DNA of 64,000 nucleotides from Verrucomicrobia subdivision 3 bacterium UBA693 (GTDB lineage: Bacteria > Verrucomicrobiota > Verrucomicrobiia > Limisphaerales > UBA8199). Positions 52,086-60,505 of this stretch are shown here, piece after piece. Where the stretch lies: contig DBMR01000028.1 of NCBI GenBank assembly GCA_002298785.1, forward strand, positions 3,938-67,937, given 5' to 3'. The notes under the pieces were generated by a model that saw nothing but the letters and a program-made list of their open reading frames with translations, was not told the origin of the DNA and made no database searches. Each line of letters starts with the position of its first letter. Position 1 is the stretch's first letter. The translations under genes were made by a program, and so were the position numbers.

Positions 52086-52667
52086 ATGAAGGTCTTCGGT
52101 TTAACGGGCGGCATTGGAATGGGAAAATCCACTGCCGCCCGTTGCTTTTCTGAACAGGGAGTTCCCGTCGTGGACACCGATGACCTGGCCCGGGAGATTG
52201 TCCAGCCCGGGGAGCCGGCACTTCAGGAAATCCGGGATGCCTTTGGGCCGACGGTCATTAACGCCACCGGCGGTCTGCTCCGCTCCGAGCTGGCCAAAAT
52301 TGTTTTTGCCGACGATCCGGCGCGCCGGCGGCTGGAGCAGATTTTGCATCCGCGCATTCGCGCGTTGTGGAAGGCGCGAGTCCAGGCCTGGGAGAAGGAT
52401 GGCATCTCGAAGTCTTGTGTGGTAATTCCACTGCTTTTTGAAACGGGTGCCGAGGCGGACCTGGACTGGGTGGTGTGCGTCGCGTGCACCGTGGAAACGC
52501 AAGCGGCGCGACTGGCGCAACGCGGTTGGTCTGCCGGTGAGATTCAGGCCCGGTTGGCTTCGCAATTGTCGATCCATGAGAAAATTGCGCGGTCGCGGCA
52601 GGTGTTGTGGAACGAGGGATCGGTGGAGCTACTGGCGGCACAAGTGGCGCGGGTGGTGGCGATTTAG
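52086..52667 (+). CDS. coaE: Dephospho-CoA kinase
   Basis: A 193-residue P-loop kinase for the last step of CoA synthesis, phosphorylating the 3'-OH of dephospho-CoA. Start ATG 52086 gives MKVFGLTGGIGMGKSTAARCF, with the Walker A loop at residues 8-16. Other family marks are DTDDLAREI, LHPRIRALWKARV, VVIPLLFETGAE and the lid region around QAARLAQRGWSAGEIQARLASQ. It starts a run of small housekeeping genes (coaE-hisI-membrane protein-trpE). Confidence 0.93.
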   Translation: MKVFGLTGGIGMGKSTAARCFSEQGVPVVDTDDLAREIVQPGEPALQEIRDAFGPTVINATGGLLRSELAKIVFADDPARRRLEQILHPRIRALWKARVQAWEKDGISKSCVVIPLLFETGAEADLDWVVCVACTVETQAARLAQRGWSAGEIQARLASQLSIHEKIARSRQVLWNEGSVELLAAQVARVVAI

Positions 52668-52733
52668 GCTTTTGTTTTTTCATGGTTGCCGCCGGGTGAT
52701 TGGGTTATGTTACCGCCTCAAGATTGTTTCCTT

Positions 52734-53123
52734 ATGAGTTTTTACGACAAGCTGAAGTTCGACGGGCAGGGTTTGATCCCGGCCATCATCCAGGAGCAGA
52801 AGACTGGGCGCGTATTAATGATGGCCTACATGAACCAGGCCTCGCTGGAAAAAACCATCGAGACCGGCAAGACCCATTTCTGGAGCCGCTCGCGGCAAAA
52901 GTTCTGGATGAAAGGCGAATCCAGCGGGCACACCCAGGCGGTGAAGGATATCGCGTTTGACTGCGACGGCGACACGCTCCTAATCCAGGTCGAGCAGATT
53001 GGGGCCGCTTGTCACGAAGGTTATCAATCCTGCTTTTTCCGGTCCATTCGTGAGGCCGGCCAGCAATTTCAGATTACCGAACCGCAATTGCAAACGCCGG
53101 AGGAGATTTACAAAAAGAGGTAA
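52734..53123 (+). CDS. hisI: Phosphoribosyl-AMP cyclohydrolase HisI
   Basis: A 129-residue monofunctional enzyme opening the adenine ring of phosphoribosyl-AMP, the third step of histidine synthesis. Motifs: VLMMAYMNQASLEKTIETG, FWSRSRQKFWMKGESSGH, the metal-binding DCDGD, and CHEGYQSCFF with zinc-binding cysteines. Met at 52734 is used; an in-frame Met at 52707 is possible. No HisE domain is fused. The stop overlaps the next start by one base (TAATG). Confidence 0.92.
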   Translation: MSFYDKLKFDGQGLIPAIIQEQKTGRVLMMAYMNQASLEKTIETGKTHFWSRSRQKFWMKGESSGHTQAVKDIAFDCDGDTLLIQVEQIGAACHEGYQSCFFRSIREAGQQFQITEPQLQTPEEIYKKR

Positions 53124-53770
53124 TGGACGAGGCCGTGCCATTTGCGAGCCGGGCTTGGACGCTTACTTTCCTGCTCCTGCTTTTTGCCCGGGGGATGGAT
53201 TTCCTCAGCACCTGGATCGCGACGCCGAACCTGGTGCTGGAGGGGAATCCCATCGCCCGGCGGTTAGGGTGGAAAGGTGGGATCCCGTTGAATCTCGGGA
53301 TTTGCCTGCTGTTCGCCTCGTGGCCCGTGCCGGCGGTGATTATCGCCACGACCAGCGTACTGGTGGCGGCGCGTAACTTTCAGTCCGCGTGGCTGATGCG
53401 TTCCCTCGGCGAGCAGCGCTACCGGGATTGGCACATGGCTCGCATCCAGGAGACCAGCATCGGTTTATACCTGTTCTGCCTGTTCGGGCAGAGCGCCCTG
53501 TTCGCCGCGGTAGGTTTGGGGTTGGTGTATTTCAGCGACAGCCGTCACAGTCCCCTGGCAGCGGGGATCGGCCTGGGCATCATCGGATACGCGCTGGCAG
53601 TTCTGATTTTCACCCTCTACGGGGTTTGGCGGCTGCGCCAAGCCTCGCTGCGCGAGGAGCGAGCCCGCCGCGCAGGAGTCGTTCTGCCAGAAGCCAAGGC
53701 GGCTTTGATTAACCAAACCCAGGACTCCATCGATCCCTGGTCGACCGGCCGCGGCTGGGAAGGCAAGTGA
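53123..53770 (+). CDS. Integral membrane protein of unknown function
   Basis: A 215-residue protein, starting within the hisI stop codon. About four hydrophobic helices (FLLLLFARGMDFLSTW, LGICLLFASWPVPAVIIATT, LYLFCLFGQSALFAAVGLGLVYF, GIGLGIIGYALAVLIFTLYG) and an Arg/Glu-rich cytoplasmic tail. The first helix ends RGMDFLSTWIATPNLVLEGNPIA, an N-terminal pattern found in some conserved uncharacterised inner-membrane proteins. I do not recognise a function. Tight spacing with hisI and trpE suggests shared transcription only. Confidence 0.75.
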   Translation: MDEAVPFASRAWTLTFLLLLFARGMDFLSTWIATPNLVLEGNPIARRLGWKGGIPLNLGICLLFASWPVPAVIIATTSVLVAARNFQSAWLMRSLGEQRYRDWHMARIQETSIGLYLFCLFGQSALFAAVGLGLVYFSDSRHSPLAAGIGLGIIGYALAVLIFTLYGVWRLRQASLREERARRAGVVLPEAKAALINQTQDSIDPWSTGRGWEGK

Positions 53771-53799
53771 TCAGGCCAATTTCCGCACTCGAATCCACC

Positions 53800-55368
53800 A
53801 TGTACGAACCCACCCTGGACCAATTTCGAAGCCTGGCCGCGAAGGGCAACCTCATTCCCGTCACCCGCGTCCTGCTGGCTGATATCGAGACGCCTTTATC
53901 CGCCTACCGTAAGATTCGCGGCTACGGCGAAGCTTTCTTGTTTGAGTCGGTGGAAGGCGGCGAGCATCTCGGGCGCTATTCTTTCGTGGGATGCAATCCG
54001 CGCGCGGTCATTCGACAGACAGGCGCCCGTGTGGACCTGCTGGTGGATGGCAAAGTTACCGAGACTTACGCGGTCTCTCCACGAGCCAACTCGGCCGGGT
54101 CCGCAGTACCGGCGCCAGGAAATCAGTCGGCCACATGTGCACCCGCTACGGTTAAGGACGGCCTCGAGGTGGTCGAGCGGGTCATGAGCCAATACCGGCC
54201 GGTGGCGGTGCCGGGATTGCCGCGGTTCACCGGCGGAGCATTGGGTTTTATCGGTTACGAATTCATCCATGATGTGGAACCAGTGGTGCCGCGCCCGCCT
54301 CGCGATGAGCTGGGTACGCCAGTCATGTATTTTCTGGTGGCCGACCAGTTGCTGATATTTGACCGCGTCGCGCAGACGTTGACCGTGATGGTGAACGCCT
54401 GCCTGGACGGGGTCACGGTGGATGACGCGTACGAGGATGCCACCGCCGAAATTGAGCGCTTGGTTTCTTTGCTCGAACAACCGGCGGATCATCATCCCGT
54501 GACGCTGCCGGCCGAGGTTCCGTTCATTCCGTTTGTGTCAAACCTCACCCGGGAGCAATTCCTGGCGAACGTGGAGCAGTCCAAGAAGTACATCACGGCC
54601 GGGGACATTATTCAGGTCGTGGGTTCGCAGCGATTTTCCGTGCCGGTGCAGGCGGCGCCGCTCGATGTTTACCGCGCGGCGCGATCCATCAACCCGTCCC
54701 CGTACATGTTCCTGCTCGAGTTGGAGGGATTCGCGCTAGTGGGAGCCTCGCCGGAGATTCATGTGCGTTGCGAGGATCGCAAAGTGGAGATTCGTCCGAT
54801 CGCCGGGACACGGCGGCGGGGGGCGAGCCCGGAGGAGGATAAGGCGCTGGAAGCTGAGTTGCTGGCGGACCCCAAGGAACGCGCGGAGCATGTGATGCTG
54901 GTGGACCTGGCGCGGAACGACCTGGGCCGGGTGTGCGACTTCGGCACGGTGCAGGTGAAGGATCTCATGATCGTGGAGCGCTACAGCCACGTGATGCACA
55001 TCGTGTCCCAGGTGGAAGGCAGCCTGTCCGGGGACCGGACGCCATACGATTTGATGCGCGCCACTTTTCCCGCCGGCACACTCAGCGGGGCGCCGAAGAT
55101 TCGCGCCATGCAAATCATTTCGGAGCTGGAGCAAACCGCGCGGGGACCTTACGGAGGTTGCGTTGGTTATTTTTCTTTCAACGGCAACCTGGATTGCTGC
55201 ATCACGATTCGCACGGCGCTGCTAAAGGACGGGAAAGCCTATGTGCAAGCCGGGGGCGGATGGGTGAACGATTCCACCCCCGAAGGCGAGTATCAGGAGA
55301 CCGTCAACAAGGCCAAGGCCATGCTTAAGGCCGTGGCCCTGGCGGAACAGTTCCGCGCTCGCGATTAA
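53800..55368 (+). CDS. trpE: Anthranilate synthase component I
   Basis: A 522-residue chorismate-utilising enzyme converting chorismate and ammonia or glutamine to anthranilate for tryptophan. Start at ATG 53800 (MYEPTLDQF) is preferred; an upstream GTG at 53767 overlaps the previous gene. N-terminal domain has LLADIETPLSAYRKI and FLFESVEGGEHLGRYSF (the region of tryptophan feedback). The catalytic domain has PFVSNLTREQFLANVEQSK, PIAGTRRRGASPEED, DLARNDLGRV, FPAGTLSGAPKIRAM and QAGGGWVNDSTPEGEYQET. No trpG or other trp gene lies in the window. Converges with the YcfL-like gene, overlapping by four bases at the ends. Confidence 0.95.
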   Translation: MYEPTLDQFRSLAAKGNLIPVTRVLLADIETPLSAYRKIRGYGEAFLFESVEGGEHLGRYSFVGCNPRAVIRQTGARVDLLVDGKVTETYAVSPRANSAGSAVPAPGNQSATCAPATVKDGLEVVERVMSQYRPVAVPGLPRFTGGALGFIGYEFIHDVEPVVPRPPRDELGTPVMYFLVADQLLIFDRVAQTLTVMVNACLDGVTVDDAYEDATAEIERLVSLLEQPADHHPVTLPAEVPFIPFVSNLTREQFLANVEQSKKYITAGDIIQVVGSQRFSVPVQAAPLDVYRAARSINPSPYMFLLELEGFALVGASPEIHVRCEDRKVEIRPIAGTRRRGASPEEDKALEAELLADPKERAEHVMLVDLARNDLGRVCDFGTVQVKDLMIVERYSHVMHIVSQVEGSLSGDRTPYDLMRATFPAGTLSGAPKIRAMQIISELEQTARGPYGGCVGYFSFNGNLDCCITIRTALLKDGKAYVQAGGGWVNDSTPEGEYQETVNKAKAMLKAVALAEQFRARD

Positions 55369-55778
55369 CGCGCTTCGCGCACGCGAATGGTAAAGCGCTG
55401 GGCTTTATCATTGGCGGATACGAACGTGACGCCTTCCTGGGCGTTTTCGTCCAGGAACAGGTTGCGGAAAGGCGTGTCTTCGACCACAAACCCCTGGCCA
55501 TCTTTGAAGACGCAATTTATCTGCACCTGGAGCCGGCGGTTCTCGCGATTGCGGACGTTGGCGGCGACTTGCAGGCGGCCATCGGGCAAGCGGGTGCTCT
55601 GGATGCCGGAATGGGTGATGGAGCGTTGCGCGCCTGGGTCCAGGAGCACAAAGTTCGCGCTATCTTCAAGATTGTAGTTGTTGGCATTGACCGGTTGGTA
55701 GGCGCCCTCGTGGGATTTGCAGCCCAGCGCCAGGCCCAGGCTGGCGGCGGTCAGTACCAAAAGCAGTGACTTTTTCAT
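55365..55778 (-). CDS. YcfL-like (DUF1425) lipoprotein
   Basis: A 137-residue lipoprotein: MKKSLLLVLTAASLGLALGC with lipobox ending at Cys20. The mature part has a beta-sandwich pattern (RLPDGRLQVAANVRNRENRRLQVQINCVFKDGQG, VEDTPFRNLFLDENAQEGVTF) as in the DUF1425/YcfL family. In E. coli ycfL lies next to lpoB; here it is third after lpoB and a COG3014-like gene. The start codon overlaps the previous gene's stop by four bases (55775-55778), so the genes are coupled. A role with the outer-membrane peptidoglycan-synthase activator is inference from neighbours. Confidence 0.82.
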   Translation of the reverse strand: MKKSLLLVLTAASLGLALGCKSHEGAYQPVNANNYNLEDSANFVLLDPGAQRSITHSGIQSTRLPDGRLQVAANVRNRENRRLQVQINCVFKDGQGFVVEDTPFRNLFLDENAQEGVTFVSANDKAQRFTIRVREAR

Positions 55779-57007
55779 AAAGTTAAAGGAGTAGCTGATT
55801 GGTCGCTAACAAACAGGATTTTGTCTTTTCCCGTGGAAACTTCGAAACTGATTTGCTTGGTGAGATTGGCGATGGGATTGCCCGAGGCATCCAGGAATCG
55901 AGCCGTGAGCGTGTGCTTGCCGGGGGGCAGTTCCAGGTTCATAAACGTGAGGTAATGGGGCAGGTTATCCCAGGTGCGAACATCCGCGGCCGGGGTAGTG
56001 GCGGCGGAGATCACCTTGCTGATCACACCGGCCAGGGCGATGCCCAAACCCACTTGTTGGGTCGTTTCGTCGTGGCTGGCAATCGCGGTGCTCAACCCGC
56101 CGATCATCGCCACGTTCCCCGCGGTGTCGGTGGCGGATTTGAACACAGCCTTGTTCCCCAGAATGTGGTCCATGACACGTCCGCCCCGGGTCGTGGCCTG
56201 GAATGCGAGATCGTCCGTGGGCGCTACCGGAATGGCGAAGGAATCGAACGTCATTTGCGCCGAGGCTACGGGGGAGGGCACGGCGTTGAAGCGCAGTTGC
56301 TCGCCATACTGACCGGTGGCGACCTTCCTGGGTCCGGGGCCGAATTCGATGAAAACCAGGACATTGGCCTTGGTATTGAACGGGGGCAGGGTGATGTTTT
56401 TCGCCGAGGCCTGGGCGCGCTTGAGCGCATCCGTGCCATCTCCTCCCAGCTTTGCTGAAGCCAGCCCATCGAGGTAATCCGCCAGCACCCAGTCTCCGGC
56501 GTATTCCTTTTTCTCGGTGTCGCTATCGGCGAGTTGGGCTGAGCGGAAGCAGGCGCGGGCATTGTCCGGCTGGCCATCCATCCAGTAAATCATGCCACGG
56601 TAAATATACGCCATGCAGCGCTCGTAGGGCTCTCCGAGAAACGTCTTTTTGGACTCCTCCCGAAAGTAGCTGCGGGACTGCTTGGCGGTTTTATCCTGGC
56701 TGAAGACGCCGCCGATGCGCCAGAGGGCGTCATCGAGCAGGTTCTTGGCCTGGGTGAAATCACCGCGGCGCATGTAGGCCAGCGCCGTGCGGTATTGCCA
56801 CAATACCTTGTCGCGCGGCGGGCCGTTGGTGATCGCGTTCGGGCCATCCTCGAGGAGGTTGCCCGTCAGTTGCAGCGGGGGCTTCTTGTCCGTGGTGGCG
56901 CAGCCCGCCACCGCGAGGCTGAAGGCGCAGCAAGCCACGGCCATGAGCCGGCGGTGGCGCCGTCGCTCCGGCTGTACGCCGCTGCCGCATTTACCGGTAA
57001 GCGGCAT
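55775..57007 (-). CDS. COG3014-like lipoprotein with TPR-type repeats
   Basis: A 410-residue protein from Met 57007 (a downstream Met at 56944 is an alternative; both give the same lipobox). MAVACCAFSLAVAGCATT is a type II signal. Then come helical repeats of TPR-like kind (QYRTALAYMRRGDFTQAKNLLDDALW, YIYRGMIYWMDGQPDNARACF) and a long domain with NVLVFIEFGPGPRKVATGQYG. Proteins of the COG3014 type are found beside LpoB and YcfL homologues in many bacteria. It overlaps the end of lpoB by 17 bases with this start. Exact function unknown. Confidence 0.75.
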   Translation of the reverse strand: MPLTGKCGSGVQPERRRHRRLMAVACCAFSLAVAGCATTDKKPPLQLTGNLLEDGPNAITNGPPRDKVLWQYRTALAYMRRGDFTQAKNLLDDALWRIGGVFSQDKTAKQSRSYFREESKKTFLGEPYERCMAYIYRGMIYWMDGQPDNARACFRSAQLADSDTEKKEYAGDWVLADYLDGLASAKLGGDGTDALKRAQASAKNITLPPFNTKANVLVFIEFGPGPRKVATGQYGEQLRFNAVPSPVASAQMTFDSFAIPVAPTDDLAFQATTRGGRVMDHILGNKAVFKSATDTAGNVAMIGGLSTAIASHDETTQQVGLGIALAGVISKVISAATTPAADVRTWDNLPHYLTFMNLELPPGKHTLTARFLDASGNPIANLTKQISFEVSTGKDKILFVSDQSATPLTL

Positions 57008-57620
57008 CTTCGAGTCCCTGCTTTTTGATTTCCGCGGAATCTTCCCAAATGATGTCGGTGGTGCGAGCATCGATTAGTTGGAACGTGTAGAGGATGTAAT
57101 CGCTGATGCCGGCTTTGGTCTTGGTGCTGAGCCCTTCCAATTTGCCAGTCAGGAAGAAGTCGGCGCCTTTGAATTCCTGGATGTTTGGGTCGGTGGTGGA
57201 GGTGACCTGGCCGGATTGTTTCATCTGGCGCTCTTTCTCGAGCGCGGCCATGCGTTCACGCGCCAGGAACAGCACCTTGCCACGCGCCTTGGAATTGAGC
57301 TCGACGCGGATGCGGCTCAGGAAAATGTCCTTGTTGATGGGGAAACGGGTGTCGTTGACCACCGGATCGAGGACGACTCGAGGAGTTCCCTGCGCGTTGG
57401 CAATCTGCGGGGTCGTGAGAATGCTGCGGGCCATCTTATCTGTTACGGCCACCAGGTCCTGGGACTCCACGCCGGTGCCGGCCACAAAACCGCGTTCGTC
57501 CGGGCGCATTTCGGTCACCGGCACGCCGGAGGGATTTTTGACTCCGGAGGAGGCGCATCCGGCGAGCAGCCAGGCTACAGCCAGGGCGGAGAGCGGAACA
57601 AAGTAACTGGTCAATTTCAT
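56991..57620 (-). CDS. lpoB: Penicillin-binding protein activator LpoB-like lipoprotein
   Basis: A 209-residue lipoprotein (MKLTSYFVPLSALAVAWLLAGC, Cys22 lipidated). The mature domain matches the LpoB/YcfM family: DLVAVTDKMARSIL, RVVLDPVVNDTRFPINKDIFLSRIRVELNSKA, FLTGKLEGLSTKT and DYILYTFQLIDARTTDIIWED. In enterobacteria LpoB is anchored in the outer membrane and activates PBP1b. The first gene of a three-gene set with COG3014- and YcfL-like proteins. Presence argues for a conventional peptidoglycan wall in this organism. Confidence 0.88.
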   Translation of the reverse strand: MKLTSYFVPLSALAVAWLLAGCASSGVKNPSGVPVTEMRPDERGFVAGTGVESQDLVAVTDKMARSILTTPQIANAQGTPRVVLDPVVNDTRFPINKDIFLSRIRVELNSKARGKVLFLARERMAALEKERQMKQSGQVTSTTDPNIQEFKGADFFLTGKLEGLSTKTKAGISDYILYTFQLIDARTTDIIWEDSAEIKKQGLEDAAYR

Positions 57621-58091
57621 AGCTGAATATGGTTTGGTTGAATCATTAACTCAATGTGCGGAAGTAGATTGTTGGAGGGAGGCTGCTTTAAGGCCGGACG
57701 GCCCGTGTCCTTGGCGATGGTCCCATCAAGGATACCGCGCAGGAATCTGCAATACGTGCCCGGCCGGCCACTGAAGCCGCCCGGCACCGCACCGCCAGCA
57801 ATGGTCTCTTAATGCCCACTTAGATATTCGACGATGGTCGCCAAGCTTTATTCGGGGCGGCCTTCCCGTCTGCATCTCACTATACCTCAAGGGTATTGGG
57901 CACACAATTCAAACCACGGGCGGGGACGAGGCCGGAGCGGAGTCCGGGGGACGGTCGGGCATGGCCAGCGCTGATTACGACTGGGATGGAGAATTGGCCG
58001 GGTTTGAACCGAAAAACTCACTCGAGCCAGCCAAAGCCATGGGCATTGGCCGGCAGCAACTCAGGAGAGGAGGCAGGGTCTGAACCGATGG
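57621..58091. other. 471-bp intergenic stretch without a recognisable gene
   Basis: This is the only gap over 300 bases. Small frames overlap it (for example 57896-58126 on the plus strand), but they lack a signal, domain or fitting start and run antisense into the Cys-rich gene. No tRNA cloverleaf, riboswitch or strong terminator was recognised. The left part up to about 57680 should hold the lpoB promoter, though no clear -35/-10 pair was found. Confidence 0.6.
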
Positions 58092-58325
58092 TCAGGACTT
58101 CTTTTTCCATTCCGCCAGCTTCTTGATGAGGGCGGCATCTTCTTTGTTCGGGTTGCACTTGGTGCAGGATTTGCCCTCTTTGTGGGCGGCGATGCAACAT
58201 TTGTTTTTGCAGTCGCGCTTTTCTTCGAGAGCCTGCTGGCAACACGTGAGCTTCTTGGCCTGCGCGAAGGCCGGAACGGAAAGCAGGGCGACAGCACAGG
58301 CCAGGGTGAACAGGACGCGTTTCAT
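58092..58325 (-). CDS. Small secreted cysteine-rich protein
   Basis: A 77-residue protein: signal peptide MKRVLFTLACAVALLSVPAFAQA, then a 54-residue mature part with seven cysteines arranged CC-x8-C-x3-CC-x9-C-x2-C (LTCCQQA, DCKNKCCIAAHKEGKSCTKC) and a Lys-rich tail. This looks like a small exported metal-binding or disulfide-linked protein; no family recognised. The start follows an AT-rich stretch (TAATATTA) that may be its -10. A hairpin separates it from nagB upstream. Confidence 0.72.
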   Translation of the reverse strand: MKRVLFTLACAVALLSVPAFAQAKKLTCCQQALEEKRDCKNKCCIAAHKEGKSCTKCNPNKEDAALIKKLAEWKKKS

Positions 58326-58346
58326 AAGGTAATATTAGACGCCGAA

Positions 58347-58378
58347 CGCGCCGGGAGTATTCACACGAGACCGGCGCG
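58347..58378 (-). terminator. Hairpin between nagB and the Cys-rich gene
   Basis: CGCGCCGG (58347-58354) and CCGGCGCG (58371-58378) are exact inverted repeats with a 16-base loop. On the minus strand it follows the nagB stop (58391). No T-tract follows, so its action as a terminator is uncertain. Confidence 0.4.
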
Positions 58379-58390
58379 GAAATTGACGAG

Positions 58391-59176
58391 TTAACGGTAA
58401 TCCTGCCAATCAGGCTCGTTTTCGAAGATCCACCGGTAGTAGTCCTTCTCTTTCAAATCGGCGGCGGCTTCCTCGTCCACGATCACGGTGCAGCGGGCGT
58501 GCAACTGGAGCGCGGAAGCGCTGACCATGCTGGTGATGGGGCCTTCGACGGCCTGGGCGACCACCTGCGCTTTGCTGTCGCCGGTGGCGAGCAGGACGCA
58601 GCGGCGCGCTTCGATAATTGTGCCCACGCCCATCGTGATGGCGCGGCGCGGCATATGTTCCTCGCCGCCGAAGAACGGGGCGTTTTGCTTGATCGTGGTG
58701 GGGGTCAGGGCTTTGACCCGGGTGCGGGAGCGTAAGGCGGACAGGGGTTCGTTAAACCCGATGTGGCCGGCTTTGCCGATCCCGAGCAACTGGAGGTCGA
58801 TGCCGCCAAACCGTTTGATCAGGGCTTCGTAGTGCTGGCACTCGGCTTCCAGGTTCTCGGCCATTCCGTTGGGCAGGTGCGTGTTGCGCAAATCAAGATT
58901 CACCGACCGGAACAGGTGGTGATTCATGTAATGCCGATACGAATTCGGGTCGCTGGGCATCAACCCGACGTATTCGTCGAGATTGAACGTGGTGCAAAGG
59001 GAGAAGTCGAGGTGCTCTTCCCGGTGCATTTGCACCAGGTGGCGGTAAACGCGTTCCATGGTGGAACCGGTGGCCAAGCCTAAAATCAGGTGGGGATTGC
59101 CGCGAAGCTCCTTCGAAATAATCCGGGACACTAAAGCGGCGGCGGCTTCTTTGGACGGCTGTATGATGACTTCCAT
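58391..59176 (-). CDS. nagB: Glucosamine-6-phosphate deaminase
   Basis: A 261-residue enzyme converting glucosamine-6-phosphate to fructose-6-phosphate and ammonia. Motifs: LILGLATGSTMERVY, TFNLDEYVGL (catalytic Asp), HLPNG, LLGIGKAGHIGFNEP (catalytic His) and a C-terminal AQAVEGPITSMVSASALQLH. Length and motifs are those of NagB. It lies downstream of a Gfo/Idh oxidoreductase gene on the same strand with a strong hairpin between, so it probably has its own transcription unit. Confidence 0.93.
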   Translation of the reverse strand: MEVIIQPSKEAAAALVSRIISKELRGNPHLILGLATGSTMERVYRHLVQMHREEHLDFSLCTTFNLDEYVGLMPSDPNSYRHYMNHHLFRSVNLDLRNTHLPNGMAENLEAECQHYEALIKRFGGIDLQLLGIGKAGHIGFNEPLSALRSRTRVKALTPTTIKQNAPFFGGEEHMPRRAITMGVGTIIEARRCVLLATGDSKAQVVAQAVEGPITSMVSASALQLHARCTVIVDEEAAADLKEKDYYRWIFENEPDWQDYR

Positions 59177-59236
59177 GGATTTGATTGAAGCAGCAAACGG
59201 GCGGGGAAGCAGCTAAAAACGGGAGCGCCGATGTCT

Positions 59237-59266
59237 GTTTGGGGCGGGTTCGCACCCGCCCCAAAC
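59237..59266 (-). terminator. 13-bp perfect stem-loop after the Gfo/Idh/MocA gene
   Basis: GTTTGGGGCGGGT (59237-59249) and ACCCGCCCCAAAC (59254-59266) pair perfectly around a 4-base loop. It lies 23 bases beyond the stop of the oxidoreductase gene (minus). No U-tract follows directly; TTTTT occurs 16 bases later. Probably a transcription terminator or 3' stabiliser. Confidence 0.65.
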
Positions 59267-59288
59267 GAGATGGATAGCGGTCCGGCGG

Positions 59289-60362
59289 TTACGCGAGGCC
59301 GAATTCCTTCTTGTTCTGCTCGAAGGAAACCAGCACGGGCCGATCGGCAAGCTTGCTCTTGAGCAACGCCTGTTCATCGGCTCCGGAAGTGAGCGGGAGG
59401 GCGACTTGGCCGCCTTCGGCGGCGCTGCGCTGCAGCGCGAGCATGATCTCGGCTCCCAGCACAGCATGCTCAAAATTGCATTGATGCACCTTCGAGCTGT
59501 CGTCCAGCCAGTCGGCCATTTCCTGGATGTACGGCGGCATGTCAGCGTCGTAATTCATCGCGCCTTCGCCAACCTGGTAGCCGCCGGATTTGGTGACGGC
59601 GCGCCATCCGCCGTTGGTCAGCACTTCGGCGAAGCCTTCGGTGCCTTGCGCGCCGATGCGGTTTTTGCCCCACCATTTGCCGACTTCCGGCTGGTCGGGC
59701 GCGCCCGCGCCGCACTCATAGATGCCGCGCACGCCGTTGGCGAATTGGACAAAACCCCCGATGTAATCCGGCGAAGGGTGGTTGTCCGCAAATTTCACTT
59801 TGCCGGCCGCCTGTGCCATCGCCCAGGTGGCGGGTGTATAGTCATTATACCAGCAGGAGTAGTCGATCAGGTGTGAGAGCATGTGGGTCATCCAGCCGGT
59901 GGCGGAACCGTAAACGGTGTGCACGCGGCCCAGGGCGCCGCTGGCGATGATCTCTTTGACCTTTTGGTAGTGCTTGCCGTAGCGATGCTGGTGGCTGACG
60001 ACGGCTTTGAGCCCGGATTTCTTCAGCAAATCACGGATGGTGAAAACTTCGGCGCTGGTCAGCGCCACCGGTTTTTCGAATGCCACCAGCTTCGAGCCCG
60101 CTTCGGCGGCCGCCTGAAGGAAAGGGATGCGCAGATGCGGCATCGTGCAAAAGCAGAAGACGTCCGGCTTGAGCTGCCGGGCGAGCGCGGCGGCGTCCGT
60201 CCCTTTTTGCGGATTGCCCAGCTTTGGCGCCGCGTCGTCCAGGCGCTTTTGGTCAATGTCGCAGATGCCGACGACCTGGAATTTGGGGTTGGCGTTGAAG
60301 GAGGTTGCGTGGTGCATGCCGCGTTTGCCCATGCCCACGACCAATACGGTATATTTGCTCAT
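59289..60362 (-). CDS. Gfo/Idh/MocA-family oxidoreductase
   Basis: A 357-residue NAD(P)-dependent oxidoreductase. N-terminal Rossmann fold with VLVVGMGKRGMHH and VGICDIDQKRL; the family EKP motif (AFEKPVALTS, Glu96-Lys97-Pro98) for coenzyme and catalysis; then a C-terminal alpha/beta substrate domain with MLSHLIDYSCWY, where His-Asp of HLIDY correspond to the catalytic region. Substrate is probably a sugar or nucleotide sugar but cannot be assigned. Neighbours are a DegT-type aminotransferase and nagB, pointing to amino-sugar metabolism (inference). Confidence 0.88.
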   Translation of the reverse strand: MSKYTVLVVGMGKRGMHHATSFNANPKFQVVGICDIDQKRLDDAAPKLGNPQKGTDAAALARQLKPDVFCFCTMPHLRIPFLQAAAEAGSKLVAFEKPVALTSAEVFTIRDLLKKSGLKAVVSHQHRYGKHYQKVKEIIASGALGRVHTVYGSATGWMTHMLSHLIDYSCWYNDYTPATWAMAQAAGKVKFADNHPSPDYIGGFVQFANGVRGIYECGAGAPDQPEVGKWWGKNRIGAQGTEGFAEVLTNGGWRAVTKSGGYQVGEGAMNYDADMPPYIQEMADWLDDSSKVHQCNFEHAVLGAEIMLALQRSAAEGGQVALPLTSGADEQALLKSKLADRPVLVSFEQNKKEFGLA

Positions 60363-60391
60363 GCGAAAAAAGGTGTCCGGGTTTGATGGTG

Positions 60392-60428
60392 AACGCCGGA
60401 GTCCGGAACCAGCCCGAACTCCGGCGTT
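60392..60428 (-). terminator. 11-bp perfect inverted repeat between DegT and Gfo genes
   Basis: AACGCCGGAGT (60392-60402) and ACTCCGGCGTT (60418-60428) with a 15-base loop. On the minus strand it lies 77 bases after the DegT stop and 30 bases before the Gfo start, with TTTTTT just before the latter start. It could terminate DegT transcripts or regulate read-through into the oxidoreductase. Confidence 0.55.
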
Positions 60429-60505
60429 TAACTAATAACTCTCGAAAAGATCTGGAACCGGGAGCGGCCGTTTCCGCCGACCGCCGGTCCCTGGCAAGTC
60501 GCAGT

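Noticed and set aside
57896..58126. 76-codon plus-strand frame in the largest gap
   Set aside because: No signal, motif or fitting ribosome-binding site; its 3' end is antisense to the Cys-rich secreted protein.
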